Made by a program: the position numbers and the translations under genes
Notes under the pieces: generated by a model
Database searches by the model: none
Told to the model about the DNA's origin: nothing
The model's input: the letters and a program-made list of their open reading frames with translations, nothing else
Assembly (NCBI RefSeq): GCF_000516985.1
Contig: NW_006917091.1
Coordinates: 4,547,022 to 4,611,021 of the forward strand
DNA: 64,000 nucleotides
Source: Pestalotiopsis fici W106-1
Taxonomy: Eukaryota; Ascomycota; Sordariomycetes; Amphisphaeriales; Sporocadaceae
Direction: 5' to 3'
In this document: piece by piece, positions 11,178 to 23,054 of the stretch
How the letters are laid out: each line of letters opens with the position of its first letter
Position numbering within the stretch: position 1 is the first letter of the stretch

Positions 11178-14100
11178 TTATGCAAAGCTCAACATTGACG
11201 ACTCCTCACTGGCAGCCAGGATGCCCCGAAGAATGTTGCGATAATGCCCTTCCCTTCTCTTGCCCTTTCGGCTCGGGACCTCAATGTCTTGTTCCAAGAA
11301 GGCTCGAGCAATGTCCTCTGCTTTTTGGAGTTTGTACTCCTCTTCCTCTGACAATTTCGAGCAAGCAGCCTCTAAATCTTCTCCGCGAACCAGCAATAGC
11401 ATTATTGCTTCTGCCCTGTCAACAATGGCTTGATCAATACCATTCATTGCAGCGCACCTGCTTCCAAAGCTTGAGACACTCCGACCCGCCTTCAAGTTGA
11501 AAAGGTATGTTACCTGGTCTTCCTCGACTGGCGTATCGAAATCCACATGGACTTCCATGTGCGCAAAGGCAAGCTCTACACTCTCTCGGAGGCAACCGGC
11601 CTCGAAGATCTCATGGAAATGCGTAGCCGCCAAAAGCTTCGGTCTTTCTGATCCGAGAGCGCTAAAATGGTGCAACAATGCTGCCATTAACCCAGCACCA
11701 TCAACCGTATTTGTGCCCTTCCCAAATTCGTCCACCAAGATGAGACTTCGACGACTGGCAAAATTGATTGCGAATGCGGCTTGTCTGAGGTCTATCGCGA
11801 ACGCACTCTCGTTCCTCGATACACTCTCACGGGTAGCTATCCGTGTCAAGATCCGATCGGTGATTCCAATGATAGCTTTCTCGGCTGGCACATAGCAACC
11901 TATGTGCGCCAGGTAAACGATCAGAGCGACTTGCTTTAGATACACGCTCTTACCCGAATGGTTGGGACCTGTGAGAATGAGTGTGCTTGGGACGCCCTGG
12001 CTCACCATCGATTCCCTTTGAGCGACTTCTTCGTCAAGGCGCTCGCTGCCACCAGTCATGTGGCAGTCATTTGCGATGAAAGACGGAACCACAAGTTCCT
12101 GTAAGGGGTGTCGGCCACCCTCAATGTGCAAGACGTTTTCATTGGTCATCATTGGTGCAGTCCAATTGTACTTGCGTGAGCCAACTGCGAGAGCGAGGAG
12201 GCTGTCCAGCTCCCCTATGATGTCTGAGGCAGCGAGGATGGCACTCTCGTGATCGAGTACCTGGGCCGAGAGCTGGTGTAGGATCTCTATCTCTCGGTCT
12301 AGAAATAATCAGTCTGATATCTCGAGTGACGCACATGTAGAAGGGTAAATGCACTTACCGATGATCATGCAGTATGCATCCCCAAAATGATGATCCATCT
12401 CGTTCATTCTTGGATTCTTGCAATACACGACGTTGTCATCTGTAAAGATGCACTTCCAGATATCCTGAGCATTTTGCCCTTCGTACCTCGGAAGACCATT
12501 CTCAGGATTGACCGCAACAACTGTGAGAAAGCCCAGTTGGGGATAGAATACGCAGCCCTGGACGTAGTTCTGAGCCCATTCAGGAATATCTGCTCGAAGC
12601 TTGATATTCACCTCTGTCAGGAAATGCTCCATTCCATGATAACTTCGCTTCAGCTCATCTAGATTGGCGTCAACGCCATGCTTCACTGCAGTTCTTTTTC
12701 GCTCCCTTGACTGTTCAAAGTCGACTACTCGAGTGATGAGTTCTCCAATATGGTGCAGAGGTCGACTTTGGATTGTGCGTAAAACCTTCGTGACCACTTC
12801 AACCATCGCAGAGCCTTGCATCTCGGCAAGAGTGCTCTGAATGTTGAGGGCATTGTGGGCGAAACGTTGGATTGTCAACCACACATTGCTCGCCATCGAG
12901 GCCTTCTTTCCAGGTAAATCTACACCTTTTTGAAGGAAGGCAATGGTTGTCCGCATATTCTTGATCTTGCGCAATTCCTTCGAGAGTCTCTTGATTAGGT
13001 CTGAGTTGTCAGATCTCAGAAGAAAGGATATTGCAAGTTGCCGGCTTTTGATGAAGTCGAGATCAATGCTGGGTCGCAAGAAGATCTGACGGAGCTTTGA
13101 CTTCCCCTGTGGTGTGCAGGCTAGGTAATGGAAAAGCCCGTAGACGGACAGGCTTTCTTTTGCTCCAGAACTTGACCCATCTGGTCCTCGCATCTGACTG
13201 TTGGGATGGAACTCTGATCGGAGAATCTGCAATGAGGCCAATGTATCTGCGCTGACAAACATTGAGTCAAACAGCTTGAACATCTCGATCGATTTGATTC
13301 TGAAAGCAATGGTTGCATCGAGATCACCTGGAAGGTATTCTGCAGTCCTCCTTCGATTAAGATCGCTTAGAACAGCACCAGCGCATCCAATCTGGAAGCA
13401 TTAGATTTCCGACACAACAGGAACAGAAGTCAAATCTCACACTCAACTGGCTTTCGAGGTTGATTGAGGTGCCAAGTCTCATTAGCGAGCCTAGCATCGA
13501 GCCGTGCTGGTCGTGCTGGTCGTCTGCCTGCTCATCGACAACAGATGCGAAGATCATTCCCTGCTCCTCTCGTGACTCAATATATAGACCAAGAAGCTTT
13601 TCTTTAGCTGACTCGTATTTAAACTCGGATGTGGTGAGAGACCTCAAGACGTAGGATCCAAAGTTGGCACCTTTACTGTGTATAAGCAGATATGTAGCAT
13701 AGGCCATTCAAGAATCTGATAGCACTTACCGCCTCCATCGCTTCGCTCAACACCCTGAGCGCCTTTGCGGAGTATGCAGAGTAGTGTCTCGGAGGCCCGA
13801 GAAGGTGTCAGGATGGTTGTCGGCTCCGCGTTCAATAGAAGGGTGTCTACTATCTCAGGTCCTGCCATTGGTACATCCTCGAGCAGTAGGAGTTTTTCCT
13901 CAGCAGCAATGTAATATGCACAGCCAAGATTGCCAGTCTTATTCATATCTATGGCCATAATGATCTCGCCCAGGGCATCCGCATCAAGATGATCCCCTTC
14001 CAACACACGATCGGCATCATCGTCCCCGTCCACTACACTTGATCCGGGAGTGGTGGATGCTCCTCGGGGTGGCGCTGGGCGTTGTGATAAGCGTTGACGC

Positions 14101-14351
14101 AGAGGATGCGGCGGTAGCTGGGGCGAATAGATGGCGGACCGTGGTGCAGAGCTTGAGCCAGAGGGAGAAGCAGCCTTTGACGTACGAGTGCGTGATGACA
14201 CTGAATATCCTTGAGTGCGTGATGCTGAGGTAGATGACGCACTCGTCGGGCCTCTGCGAGGAATCGGCGGGGAGCTGGCAATAACGCGATCGGAGGAACC
14301 AGCAAAACGGCGATGTATTTGCGACGGGCCAGAGGTACTTCTCGAATACAT
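11178..14351 (-). CDS. MSH5: MutS homologue 5, meiotic crossover factor
   Basis: Four exons (13730-14351, 13441-13670, 12359-13391, 11178-12298) join in phase to about 1001 residues. After a Ser/Arg/Pro-rich N-terminus of about 115 residues, the connector begins (ALGEIIMAIDMNKTGNLGCAYY), followed by the long lever/clamp helices and a C-terminal ATPase. Walker A is GPNHSGKS near residue 740 and Walker B is LILVDEFGKGTNTVDG near 820. The DEFGKGTNTVDG form and the absence of an N-terminal mismatch-recognition domain (no Phe-x-Glu) fit MSH5 rather than MSH2, 3 or 6. MSH5 pairs with MSH4 to hold Holliday junctions and promote meiotic crossovers. The ATG at 14351 is the first in frame; a few upstream codons are open, so the true start could be in an unseen exon. 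Confidence 0.93.
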
Positions 14352-14879
14352 GACTGTCACTTTCAAACCAGTCGAGAAACTAAGCTGTCTTTGCGGGTTG
14401 TGATTGTGTGTATGCAGGGACGTAGCGGGAAACGAATTGATCAGCTATTGCAAGAAGAATTGGTCTCTTATGATCATGAAAAAAACAAAAAGAATATCAT
14501 TTATTCTCGCCAGTTTCCCACCAGTTGGGACGGGACGGGGGTGAGGCTCCCCGTCGGCTGCTCCTGCCATGTGTGCGGCCGCCCGCCCACTCAACTATGC
14601 AAGTACAACCAAAGGCAATCTCGACTCGCCATCGACTCGAGATTCCCGCCGCATATTATGTAGTCTGGGTTGGGCATTCGAGCACACGTAGGCTCTCCAG
14701 GGCCGCATTTGTCCCAGCTAATTTGCAATGGCGACCTTGTCGCCCACGACAAGAATATCATAGCCTCTTGTGCTGTAGGTTTCTTCGTCCTGTTGTACAG
14801 ATGTGGCAACACGTATTATGTGCTGTTTCTCGCATATCGCTCCCATGAGCCTGGCCCGAATCCCATGTAGTTTCCCCTA
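14352..14879. other. intergenic region
   Basis: Upstream of MSH5 and downstream of the EMC5 gene, both on the minus strand. No credible exon is seen. Confidence 0.4.
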
Positions 14880-15378
14880 TCATTGACCTTGCGTCTTGAC
14901 CCATTCCGCAAACTCCTCTCTCTGCTTCCGAATATTCACGAATCCCGGCCGCGACTCTAGCAGCTTGAATGGATTGCCCACAAAGTCCTTGGCCACCTCG
15001 CCGTTGGCATTCTTGAACGCCTGCTCGCCCTCTCGCTCAATCTGGCCTGCCCAGACGCGCCATCGGATTGGCCGCAGCGGAGCCGTGTTCAGCACCAGCC
15101 CGAAAACCACCACAAAGGTCGCTACCACAGTCTCGATCGCGATATCGATGGGCAATGAAGTGAGAATGCCAGCTTGTGATGCGGTCAGAGAGGCAAGCGA
15201 GGCAGCGCGGTGTGCCTGTAGCGCCGAGTGCTCATGGGCAGAGTAACAGCTAAACAGAACGAGTTGTGTCAGCGTGTGTCCTCATCTGTGTCAGTTTGCT
15301 TTGCCGAGCGATGGCAGCTTACGCATGCGCCAAAAGGATGAGACCAAAAGTGGTCGTCGTTTTAGAAATCAAAGTCAT
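14880..15378 (-). CDS. EMC5: ER membrane protein complex subunit 5 (EMC5/MMGT family)
   Basis: Two exons, 15323-15378 and 14880-15249, give about 141 residues. The N-terminus (MTLISKTTTTFGLILLAHA, then CYSAHEHSAL) and the second helix (IDIAIETVVATFVVVFGLV) match the two-helix EMC5 / membrane magnesium transporter family. They are followed by the family's cytosolic segment LRPIRWRVWAGQIEREGE. EMC5 is a core subunit of the ER membrane complex, which inserts weakly hydrophobic and tail-anchored helices into the ER membrane. The alternative name, magnesium transporter, reflects older annotation. Length is as expected. The intron donor is GTAAGC and the acceptor TTTAG. Confidence 0.9.
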
Positions 15379-16488
15379 TTCGATTGCCGACGTTGGTTAT
15401 GGTAGTAGAGACACTCGATGCGGAATCTTTGACGTAGCCAATGGACGTAGTTGGGAGCTTGCTGGCGTAGGAGCTATCAGTTAGGTAGGCAGCTTTGGTG
15501 GTGTTGATGTGCACCACAGCTCCTTTGCCTGCCGCATTGAGCTTTGACCAGCTGCCCGCTAGACTCGCCAACTGCCGTGATAGAGTATACGGTATTCATG
15601 TATAATCCAATTCCGCTAATTCGCAGCCAGCGGTAATACATGAGCATGTCATGAAAATAAGTAAATATGTGGAAAATAGATTTCTGTCAAAATATACGAA
15701 TGTGTTAAATCATGTCGGAATTTGAGAAAACTCATGTGTGGACTCATTACATCTAATCATCACTTGTAAGTACGGCTCGGCAGTACGATCTCATTTAGAT
15801 CTACTTACACTGTTCAAAGTAATCCATATATAACCGATGCTCCCAATCTGCAAGCAGTCAAATAAGATTCTCGATTATTCTACATACTTTTACTCGCTTA
15901 ACTCAGGTATCCTGACTTTCCCTAGTGAGATACCTGACAAGTGCGAGCGTGCGAGGTAGAGGTCTTTCCACTTCCATACCGGAAGAAAGCAACCACCCCT
16001 GCCGGATACGTTTGTGGATAGAATACACGCATCAGAGAGATGCAGCGAGAACCCATATTTGGTGTGCCCATCATCTAGGATATAACTGAAGAAAACGTCC
16101 GTTTTAGACATCAGCCAATGCAAGTCTAGGTAAGCCGCACGCTAATAAATCGAGCTTAAGCTGCGCCTCGAGGTTCGCACAAATGAAAAGGCTTCTCTTC
16201 CCTCTCGCATCATCAACAATAATACACTTGGTAGAAAGAAATTCCCAGTGTTGTGGGATCATCTCAGCATGCGGCTGGGTGAATCATGTTATTGATCCGT
16301 CGAGTCTGAATCAATGGCATTTGCAGGGAACTCTGAATATTGTCGCTTTCTTTGTCTCGCGTTCAGGAATAAAGGGACGCAATTCTCCGATTTGCAACGA
16401 ATTGACAGATACCAGTCGACTACTATTGGAGACAGAATCTTCAAGCACAGAAAAACCTCGAGAAAAAAGTTTCGTCGCCATCGTAACA
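15379..16488. other. intergenic region
   Basis: Divergent space between EMC5 (-) and the small unknown gene (+). It is AT-rich from about 15590 to 15900. An open frame runs upstream of 16489 in the same phase as the next gene, with an ATG at 16183, but its composition is not protein-like, so I treat it as leader. Confidence 0.4.
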
Positions 16489-16967
16489 ATGTCCTCCAGC
16501 AGTACGAGCAAAGAAAAGACATTGCAGAATGATGACGAGCACACAAAGACCCTTCAGGAGCTAGAACACGCCTTGGCAGCCTGGAAAGAGTACGTCTTCG
16601 AAGCCGAGTATAATATTTACTTTGGTGCATTTGATCAACGTACGTATATTACTTCCTGACGTCGCGTCATGGTTTTTTCCACCTCTTATCACATGACCTT
16701 ACTGCCAAATAGAAGGTACTAAGTTACTCAATAGACGCACGTTTGAGAGGTGAGGGTGCCAAAATCACCCCAGTCGTGGAAGCCCAAGCCAAACTTTCTG
16801 GTCCATTCAAGAATCTTGATGAGCAGTCTAATGAGTGGGAAGAAGAGGTTAAGAGACGTATCGCTCATGAAGAGTGGGAAGAAAATGGCCGAAAGGTTTC
16901 TTGGAAGTCAAAGGGAGTAGACGGCTGCGACCAATTCCTCGACAAGTATTGTCCTCCAACGAGATGA
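16489..16967 (+). CDS. small charged protein of unknown function
   Basis: Two exons, 16489-16639 and 16735-16967, join as DQ-HARLRGEG to give about 127 residues. The donor is GTACGT and the acceptor CAATAG. The N-terminus is a Ser/Lys/Asp-rich start followed by a helical stretch (TLQELEHALAAWKEYVFEAE). The C-terminal half is very acidic and basic (EEEVKRRIAHEEWEENG) and ends CDQFLDKYCPPTR with two Cys. There is no signal peptide or transmembrane helix. I do not recognise the family. The gene is supported by clean splicing, coding-like composition and a Kozak-like CAATG start. An in-frame ATG at 16183 would add about 100 residues of poor quality. Confidence 0.65.
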
Positions 16968-17281
16968 GACATAGAACCTAGACAAAATTACCGAGAAATC
17001 GATGTCGACTGTAATCAAGTCCCTGGTGGCCGGGCGTTTGAATTACTGAAAATGCTGTGTAATTTGTTCAGGTTGCTAAGATCCTCATGTCATGTGCCAG
17101 TGCGAACAGGAAACGCTATTTCGTCTGGGCCAGATCCAAACTCTGGCGATATGTCTCATTATCTAATCGTCAATGCTTCCAAGTACAAGCACTCGTCTAA
17201 TTGAGACCCCTAGACTGATTGATCTTGTTGATACAAATAGTACACCTAGACTCCGTTGCCATTGTACCCATTTCAAACCCC

Positions 17282-18712
17282 TTAGTTGTACTGCATGTAA
17301 GTAGCAGTCGAGTTGAACTTCAAGTTGCCCTTGATGACCTTGTCCACGGCGCTCAAAAAGTCCTTCTCTGTGGCAACCTTTCTCCTTGCTCGGATGGCAA
17401 ACATGCCCGCCTCTGTGCATACACTGCGTAACTCGGCACCCGTAGCGTTGGGGCACAATCGGGAGATCAGCTCCCATCTAATGTCACGCTCAACGCTCAT
17501 ACTCTTTGCGTGAATGCGGAGAATATTGGCACGTCCCTCCAAGTCAGGAAGGGAGAATTCAATCTTTCGATCAATACGACCAGGTCGCATAAGAGCAGGA
17601 TCCAAGGTTGAGGGTCTGTTGGTAGCGAACATGACCTTGATGTTTCCACGAGCGTCGAAACCGTCCAGTTGTGTGATAAGCTCCAGCATGGTACGTTGCA
17701 CCTCATTGTCACCGCCAGCTCCGTCATCAAATCGAGCACCACCAATGGCATCGATCTCGTCAAAGAAGATAATACAGGCCTTCTTGGTTCGAGCCATCTC
17801 GAAAAGTTCACGAACCATACGTGCACCTTCACCGACGTACTTCTGTACCAGTTCGGATCCGATGACACGAATGAATGTAGCATCTGTTCGGTTGGCGACA
17901 GCTCGTGCGCAAAGGGTCTTTCCAGTACCTGGCGGACCGTAGAGCAGAGCGCCCTTGGGGGGATCGATACCGAGGTTGACGAATCGTTCTGGCGACAACA
18001 AGGGCATCTCGACAACTTCTCTCAGCTTCTCCACCTGCTCCTTGCAGCCACCAACATCACCATACGTGACATCGGGCTTCTCTTCGACGGTCATCATGGT
18101 AACGCTGGCATCAATCTTGGGCGGAAGTGGCAGCATGATCTGGTACTTGTTGCGGTCGACACCCACGCGCATTCCCTCCTCGATATCGGTCGGCGAGACA
18201 CGTTCGCCGAGCTGGACCACGAACTTGGCGATTTGCTTGACGTTGATTACATATTTGCTCTTGGACTCGTCCTTCTCGTCTGCGATGATCTTGGTGCACC
18301 GCGCTACCTGAAGCGGTTGCTCTTCTGCCATGCGCTGGCGATCGGCTGCTGTGTCCCATAGATGTGGCGGTGCAAGACCTGTGTCGGACTCCTTGACTCC
18401 AATTTTCTCGTCCACGCTTTGTTGCTTCTCCTTGATTTGCTTCTCGAGGTTCTTGAGGGCCGATCCGTAGGGGGCGGCGCCGTACGTCTTCAAGACTTGG
18501 ATATCTCTGGCTTTGAGGTTAGCCCGCGGGTATTGATACAGATGTAAAGCATGCCGATTACGCACTCATCTGTCAAAGGTGTGATCTTCTTCTCCTCTAC
18601 CTCGTCATCGGCAAAGTTCTTCTGGTACTTCTCCCAGTTCTGGCCGGTGGCGGACGGCTTGTTCTCGATTAGCAGAGCTCTAGGGTAAACAGGCGATAGC
18701 TTGACGCACCAT
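17282..18712 (-). CDS. RPT1: 26S proteasome regulatory ATPase subunit Rpt1 (subunit 7)
   Basis: Three exons, 18710-18712, 18566-18663 and 17282-18506, give about 441 residues, the family length. The first exon is only the ATG, with donor GTGCGT directly after it. Reading through would stop after ten codons, and splicing gives [15 protein letters not shown], the N-terminus expected of filamentous-fungal Rpt1. A coiled coil (about 45-75) is followed by the OB-fold and an AAA+ domain with Walker A GPPGTGKT (224-231), Walker B IIFFDEID and the second region [15 protein letters not shown] with the arginine fingers. The C-terminus YMQYN matches Rpt1. It is one of six ATPases that unfold ubiquitinated substrates at the base of the 19S cap. 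It sits head to head with CCT4. Confidence 0.95.
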
Positions 18713-19431
18713 CTTGACGAGGGCCCGATGGGGAGGTTGCTGCTATTAGATGTGATGATTCGGATTGTGAGTTGGACAGGCAGCTTGGGGGTGGTGATGC
18801 GATGCTCGAGTCGGCTTTGGGCAGCTTTGATATTCGATGGACGGGGTGATGGGTGTGAAGTTGATTGACCGGGCTGAACGGGCCAGGCGAGGCGAGTGAC
18901 GACTGGACACTGATGAGAGCACTGGGGGAGTATTGCATAAGCTCTGTTTGCCTGGCAGGGGTGTCGAAGGTACGGGCAGTGGCAGCTGCCGTTGCTGAGA
19001 AAGCCTGAATTTATTGCTAAAGATGGCTTAGCGTGATGAATCAGCCGCTGTGCTTAGAACAATCAAGCAGCTGGAGTTCAATGATTGATTCACGCTGTCT
19101 CAACCTCTCAAAACTGGTTGCAAATCGATGGATTCAAATAATATGCACATAAAATGAGTTGATTATCATTATGACATATCATTGAGTATTATAGAGCACT
19201 TTATTCTGTTTGCATGCTGTAAGACTGAACCTTAGTCTAACCCGAAGAGGCATTGATAGCTAGTAGCCTCGCAGCTTTCCCCAGAACATTTTTGCGACTT
19301 ACAAAAATTATTTGGCAGCCTCAACGCGGGGCGCCATAGGGAGAGATTCAGACAGAAGCTCGACCAACCCTTCAACACCACAATACCCCTTGCACCTCAC
19401 CCATCCTTGCCCCTCGATCGGTTCAGTCAAG
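18713..19431. promoter_or_regulatory. shared divergent promoter region of RPT1 and CCT4
   Basis: 719 bases separate the two start codons of a proteasome ATPase and a chaperonin subunit. The region must hold both promoters. It is AT-rich in the middle (about 19080-19220). I see no obvious copy of the yeast proteasome control element (GGTGGCAAA). Confidence 0.5.
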
Positions 19432-21163
19432 ATGGCTTCCGCAGCACCGGCCGCTGGCTCGTCCTCCCACTCAAATGCCACCTTCAGAGTAAGATGCTTT
19501 TCTGTCACCCTACCCAATGACCCCGGAGCCCCTGTTTGGCTGACCCTGTTGGCTGTAGGATAAGGAGAAGCCGATTGCAGTGCGGTCTTCCAACATCGTC
19601 GCTGCCCGAGCTGTCGCCGATGCTATCCGGACGTCTCTAGGTCCCAGAGGTATGGACAAGATGATCAGAAATGGAAGGGGCGAGACTATAATCACAAATG
19701 ACGGCAACACCATGTTGAAGAGCATGTCTGTCATGCACCCAACTGCCAAGATGTTGGTCAACCTCTCTGGAGCGCAGGATGTAGAGGCAGGAGATGGAAC
19801 CACCTCCGTAGTTGTCATCTGCGGTGCTCTGCTGGGCGCTGCCGACCGGTTATTGGGCAAGGGTATTCACCCATCAGTCATTTCCGAGTCGTTCCAGAGA
19901 GCCGCCGCCGCCTCGGTCCAGATCCTCCACGACATGTCACAACCGGTATCACTTTCCGACAATGCCACACTTCTGCAGGCAGCAAACACCTCGCTGTCTT
20001 CCAAGATTGTCTCTCAGTACTCTGGCCTGCTTGGCTCCATGGCCGTCAATGCCGTTACCAAGACGATAGACATCAAGAATGCCGACAACGTCGACCTGAA
20101 GAACATTAGAATCATCAAGAAGGTTGGAGGCACGATAGAAGACAGCGAACTGGTTGATGGTGTTGTTCTCAACCAGCCCGTCATCAAGTCAGCAGGAGGT
20201 CCCACCAAGATCGAGAAGGCACGAATTGGCTTGATCCAGTTCCAGCTCAGCCCGCCCAAGCCCGACATGGAGAACACAATTGCCGTGAATGACTACCGCC
20301 AGATGGACAAGATTGTCAAGGAGGAGCGGTTGTACCTTTTGAACTTGGTCAAGAAGATCAAGAAGGCCAAGTGCAATGTTCTCCTTATCCAGAAGTCGAT
20401 CCTACGCGATGCTGTCAACGATCTTTCCCTCCACTTCCTTGCCAAGCTCGGCATCATGGCCGTAAAGGATATCGAGAGAGACGAGGTTGAGTTCATCTGC
20501 AAGTCGACTGGCTGCAAGCCCATTGCCGACATTGATTCGTTCACTGAGGATAAGCTGGGATCTGCCGACCTTATCGAAGAGTCTCAGGCAAACGGCGCAC
20601 GAATGGTCAAGATCCTGGGCACCAAGAGCGCAGGCAAGACCATCAGTGTCGTCTGCAGAGGTGCCAACAGCTTGATTCTCGATGAGGCTGAGCGATCGCT
20701 GCACGATGCTCTCTGCGTTATCCGGTGCTTGGTCAAGAAGAAGGCTCTCATCGCTGGTGGAGGCGCTCCTGAGATTGAGATTGCCGCACAACTTTCTAAG
20801 CAGGCTCGTGCTTTGACTGGCACTGAGGCCATCTGCTGGAAGGCATTCGCTGATGCTCTGGAAATCATCCCTACGACTCTTGCAGAGAACGCTGGCCTCA
20901 ACAGCATCAAGGTAAAGTCATTCGAACATGGGATCTAATGTGTACACTATACTAACCAGACTCAGGTCGTCACGGAACTGAGACATCGCCACGAGATGGG
21001 CGAGAAGTCTGCCGGTGTCAGCATCAAGAGCGGCGGTGTCAACAACAACATTGCCAAGGAGAACGTGCTGCAGCCCCTTTTGGTCTCTACAAGTGCGATC
21101 GAGCTGGCCGCAGAGACAGTCAAGATGATTCTGCGCATTGACGATATCGCACTCACCCGATAG
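19432..21163 (+). CDS. CCT4: T-complex protein 1 subunit delta (chaperonin CCT4)
   Basis: Three exons, 19432-19488, 19559-20911 and 20966-21163, give about 535 residues, the normal length. Group II chaperonin signatures are clear: [13 protein letters not shown], then [13 protein letters not shown], then [13 protein letters not shown] with the catalytic Asp, and near the C-terminus [14 protein letters not shown]. The sequence is closest to the delta subunit by its N-terminus and [11 protein letters not shown] form. CCT4 is one of eight subunits of the cytosolic TRiC ring that folds actin, tubulin and other proteins with ATP. The first intron follows the non-conserved Ala/Ser-rich N-terminus; the last splits SIK-VVTELR. 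Confidence 0.95.
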
Positions 21164-22128
21164 AGAGATATCAAGAGGGATTGACTCAAGCATATACGTC
21201 ATATAAACGGATTGTACCAAAAAAAAGAATAGGCAGGATGGACATGACCACGACGGATTCTTATGTGCAGTCGTGTAAATGTGCTGATGCCGCATCGGAT
21301 AGAAGTGGACTGGTATGACTGTCAAGATCCTACCGCAGGGTTTATAGATAGGCAAAAGAGTCTCGTAATGACATATCAATGAAAGAGTAAATACCAAATT
21401 CCAAACATTCTTACGCTGTAACTACTGAGTATCAGCAGTTCTATTCAAAAGCTGCACGGATATCTATATAGTCGGAAGTAGCCGTGCTTTTGGGAGGCCA
21501 TTTACACACTTTGCGTGTGCTTGGTGTCTCGTGTCTGAGAAAGGGGGGCGGCCCTCTCAAGTGTACGGTGGATCCAAACATGGTCCAAAAGGGGCCTTAC
21601 GAAAACGAGATTGGGAGAGAGGAAGCCGCTGCATGGCAAGGTTCTTGATTATCAAGTTGCTTTATCTATCTCATCTATCTCCTATGCCAGCGCCTATTTC
21701 CGCCACCATGGGCAAGTCGTGGCTGCCTGGGCAATATACAGTTTGGCACATTTCGACGGCGCAGAATAGGCCTTGTCGAAAGTTTTGGTATCTACTTATG
21801 TTTCCCTCTTCCTAAACGCCTATGCTTGAAAAGAATATCATCTCGATCAGAATTGCGTCCTCGGGGGAAAACTCCATCTTCCATGAATTTCCCCCTAATG
21901 CATGATGCAAATACCTTTGTACCAGAGTAGGCTGGCGGGTATGAAGAATGTGTAGAAAAAGGAAAACAATGAAAAACATGAAAGACATTCTGAAGGACGG
22001 CAATGCTTGAAAGACAAAAAGAAAAGAACAGGTCATTTCCGCAAAGACGAATATCTCCTCATTAGCGTCGTGAACCCCATTCTGGAAATGAGGTCTTTCT
22101 CCTGCCTTTTTTGGTGGCAAGGCCCTCC
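21164..22128. other. convergent 3' region
   Basis: Between the 3' ends of CCT4 (+) and the Cys-rich protein (-). Open frames here do not look protein-like. Confidence 0.4.
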
Positions 22129-23054
22129 TCAAGCGCCCTCTACGCCAGCGAGACAGCCCAGACACATGACATCGCCCTCGCTGCCGCGTTCTATGCAGCA
22201 GCGACTGCAAATGACCGAGGCATGGCCCTTCCATCCCACCTCATGGTCGTGCGAAGGGTCTCGTCTGCTGATGTTGTTGCTGTTGTTGGCGTGGTATAGC
22301 GACGCAGTTGTCCATTGTTCTCGTTCGCCATCGTCCACGTCGTGCATTGTGAATGATCGCGAAAGCGGGTCTTCCTCTGGTTGTTGGTGTTGGTGTTGCT
22401 GCTGCTCCTCTCGGAAAATGGTGTGTCGTCGTTGTCGTGAATCATTATCTCCTCCAGCGTTGGGTAGCCAGCCCTGGCACTGTCTGATGCAGACATAGCA
22501 AGTCCTCTGTCCGCATCCGTGGCAATCGGCAAAAGAATCCAGATCTGACTTGCGCGTAGGCTTGCGGTGGCATATGTGGCAAGGGTCGAGAGTCTGCCTC
22601 ACGGGGACCTGTTGGTATGACCCCTGAGGTCGGAGCTGTGGCGAGATGGGTGGTGTCGAATAATTGCTCAGAACAGCATGGTTGTTGCGTTGTATATCAT
22701 CCTTGTAGGAGCCATAGTGTGCATGGTCCTCGCTTTCATCATCCGATACTCGAGCTCGCTTGCTGGAAGGCAGCGGGAGAATCTTTCTCTGAACCTCTCC
22801 GGCAAAGCTGGATGCGGATCGCTTGTTGCTGATGTTGTGAAAAGCTAGGCGACCGAGCTTATCTTGGGCATGGGCCTCGTTGCCTGCGTGGGCAAAACTG
22901 TATACATGTGGTTAGCTCAGCTGGGTTTCGGCCTAGGCGTGTTGTTCAAATTATAAGCTACATACATTGGCATTTGTAGCTCTTCATTCTCGTTTCGAGA
23001 TCGCTTCTTGCCCGGAGAGAGCGTGGGAAGCTCGGCAAATGTTGCAGATGGCAT
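22129..23054 (-). CDS. Cys-rich zinc-binding protein of unknown function
   Basis: Two exons, 22966-23054 and 22129-22897, give about 285 residues. The donor is GTATGT and the acceptor ATACAG. The N-terminal half is basic, Ser-rich and probably disordered, with a nuclear-localisation-like GKKRSR and another basic patch, SSKRARV. From about residue 130 comes a Cys array: CHIC-x(16)-CHGC-x4-C-x2-C, then after a His/Gln/Asp-rich loop of about 75 residues, CSRCC and CLGC. That makes four CxxC-type pairs, as in cross-brace zinc folds of the FYVE/PHD/RING kind, but the spacing fits no one family that I can name with confidence. It is likely nuclear. The long Gln/His-rich loop between the zinc pairs is unusual. 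Confidence 0.7.

Noticed and set aside
16183..16488. In-frame N-terminal extension of the small unknown gene
   Set aside because: Composition is not protein-like and the ATG at 16489 has better context and leads directly into the helical segment.
17669..18361. 230-codon plus-strand frame
   Set aside because: Antisense shadow of the RPT1 AAA+ domain.
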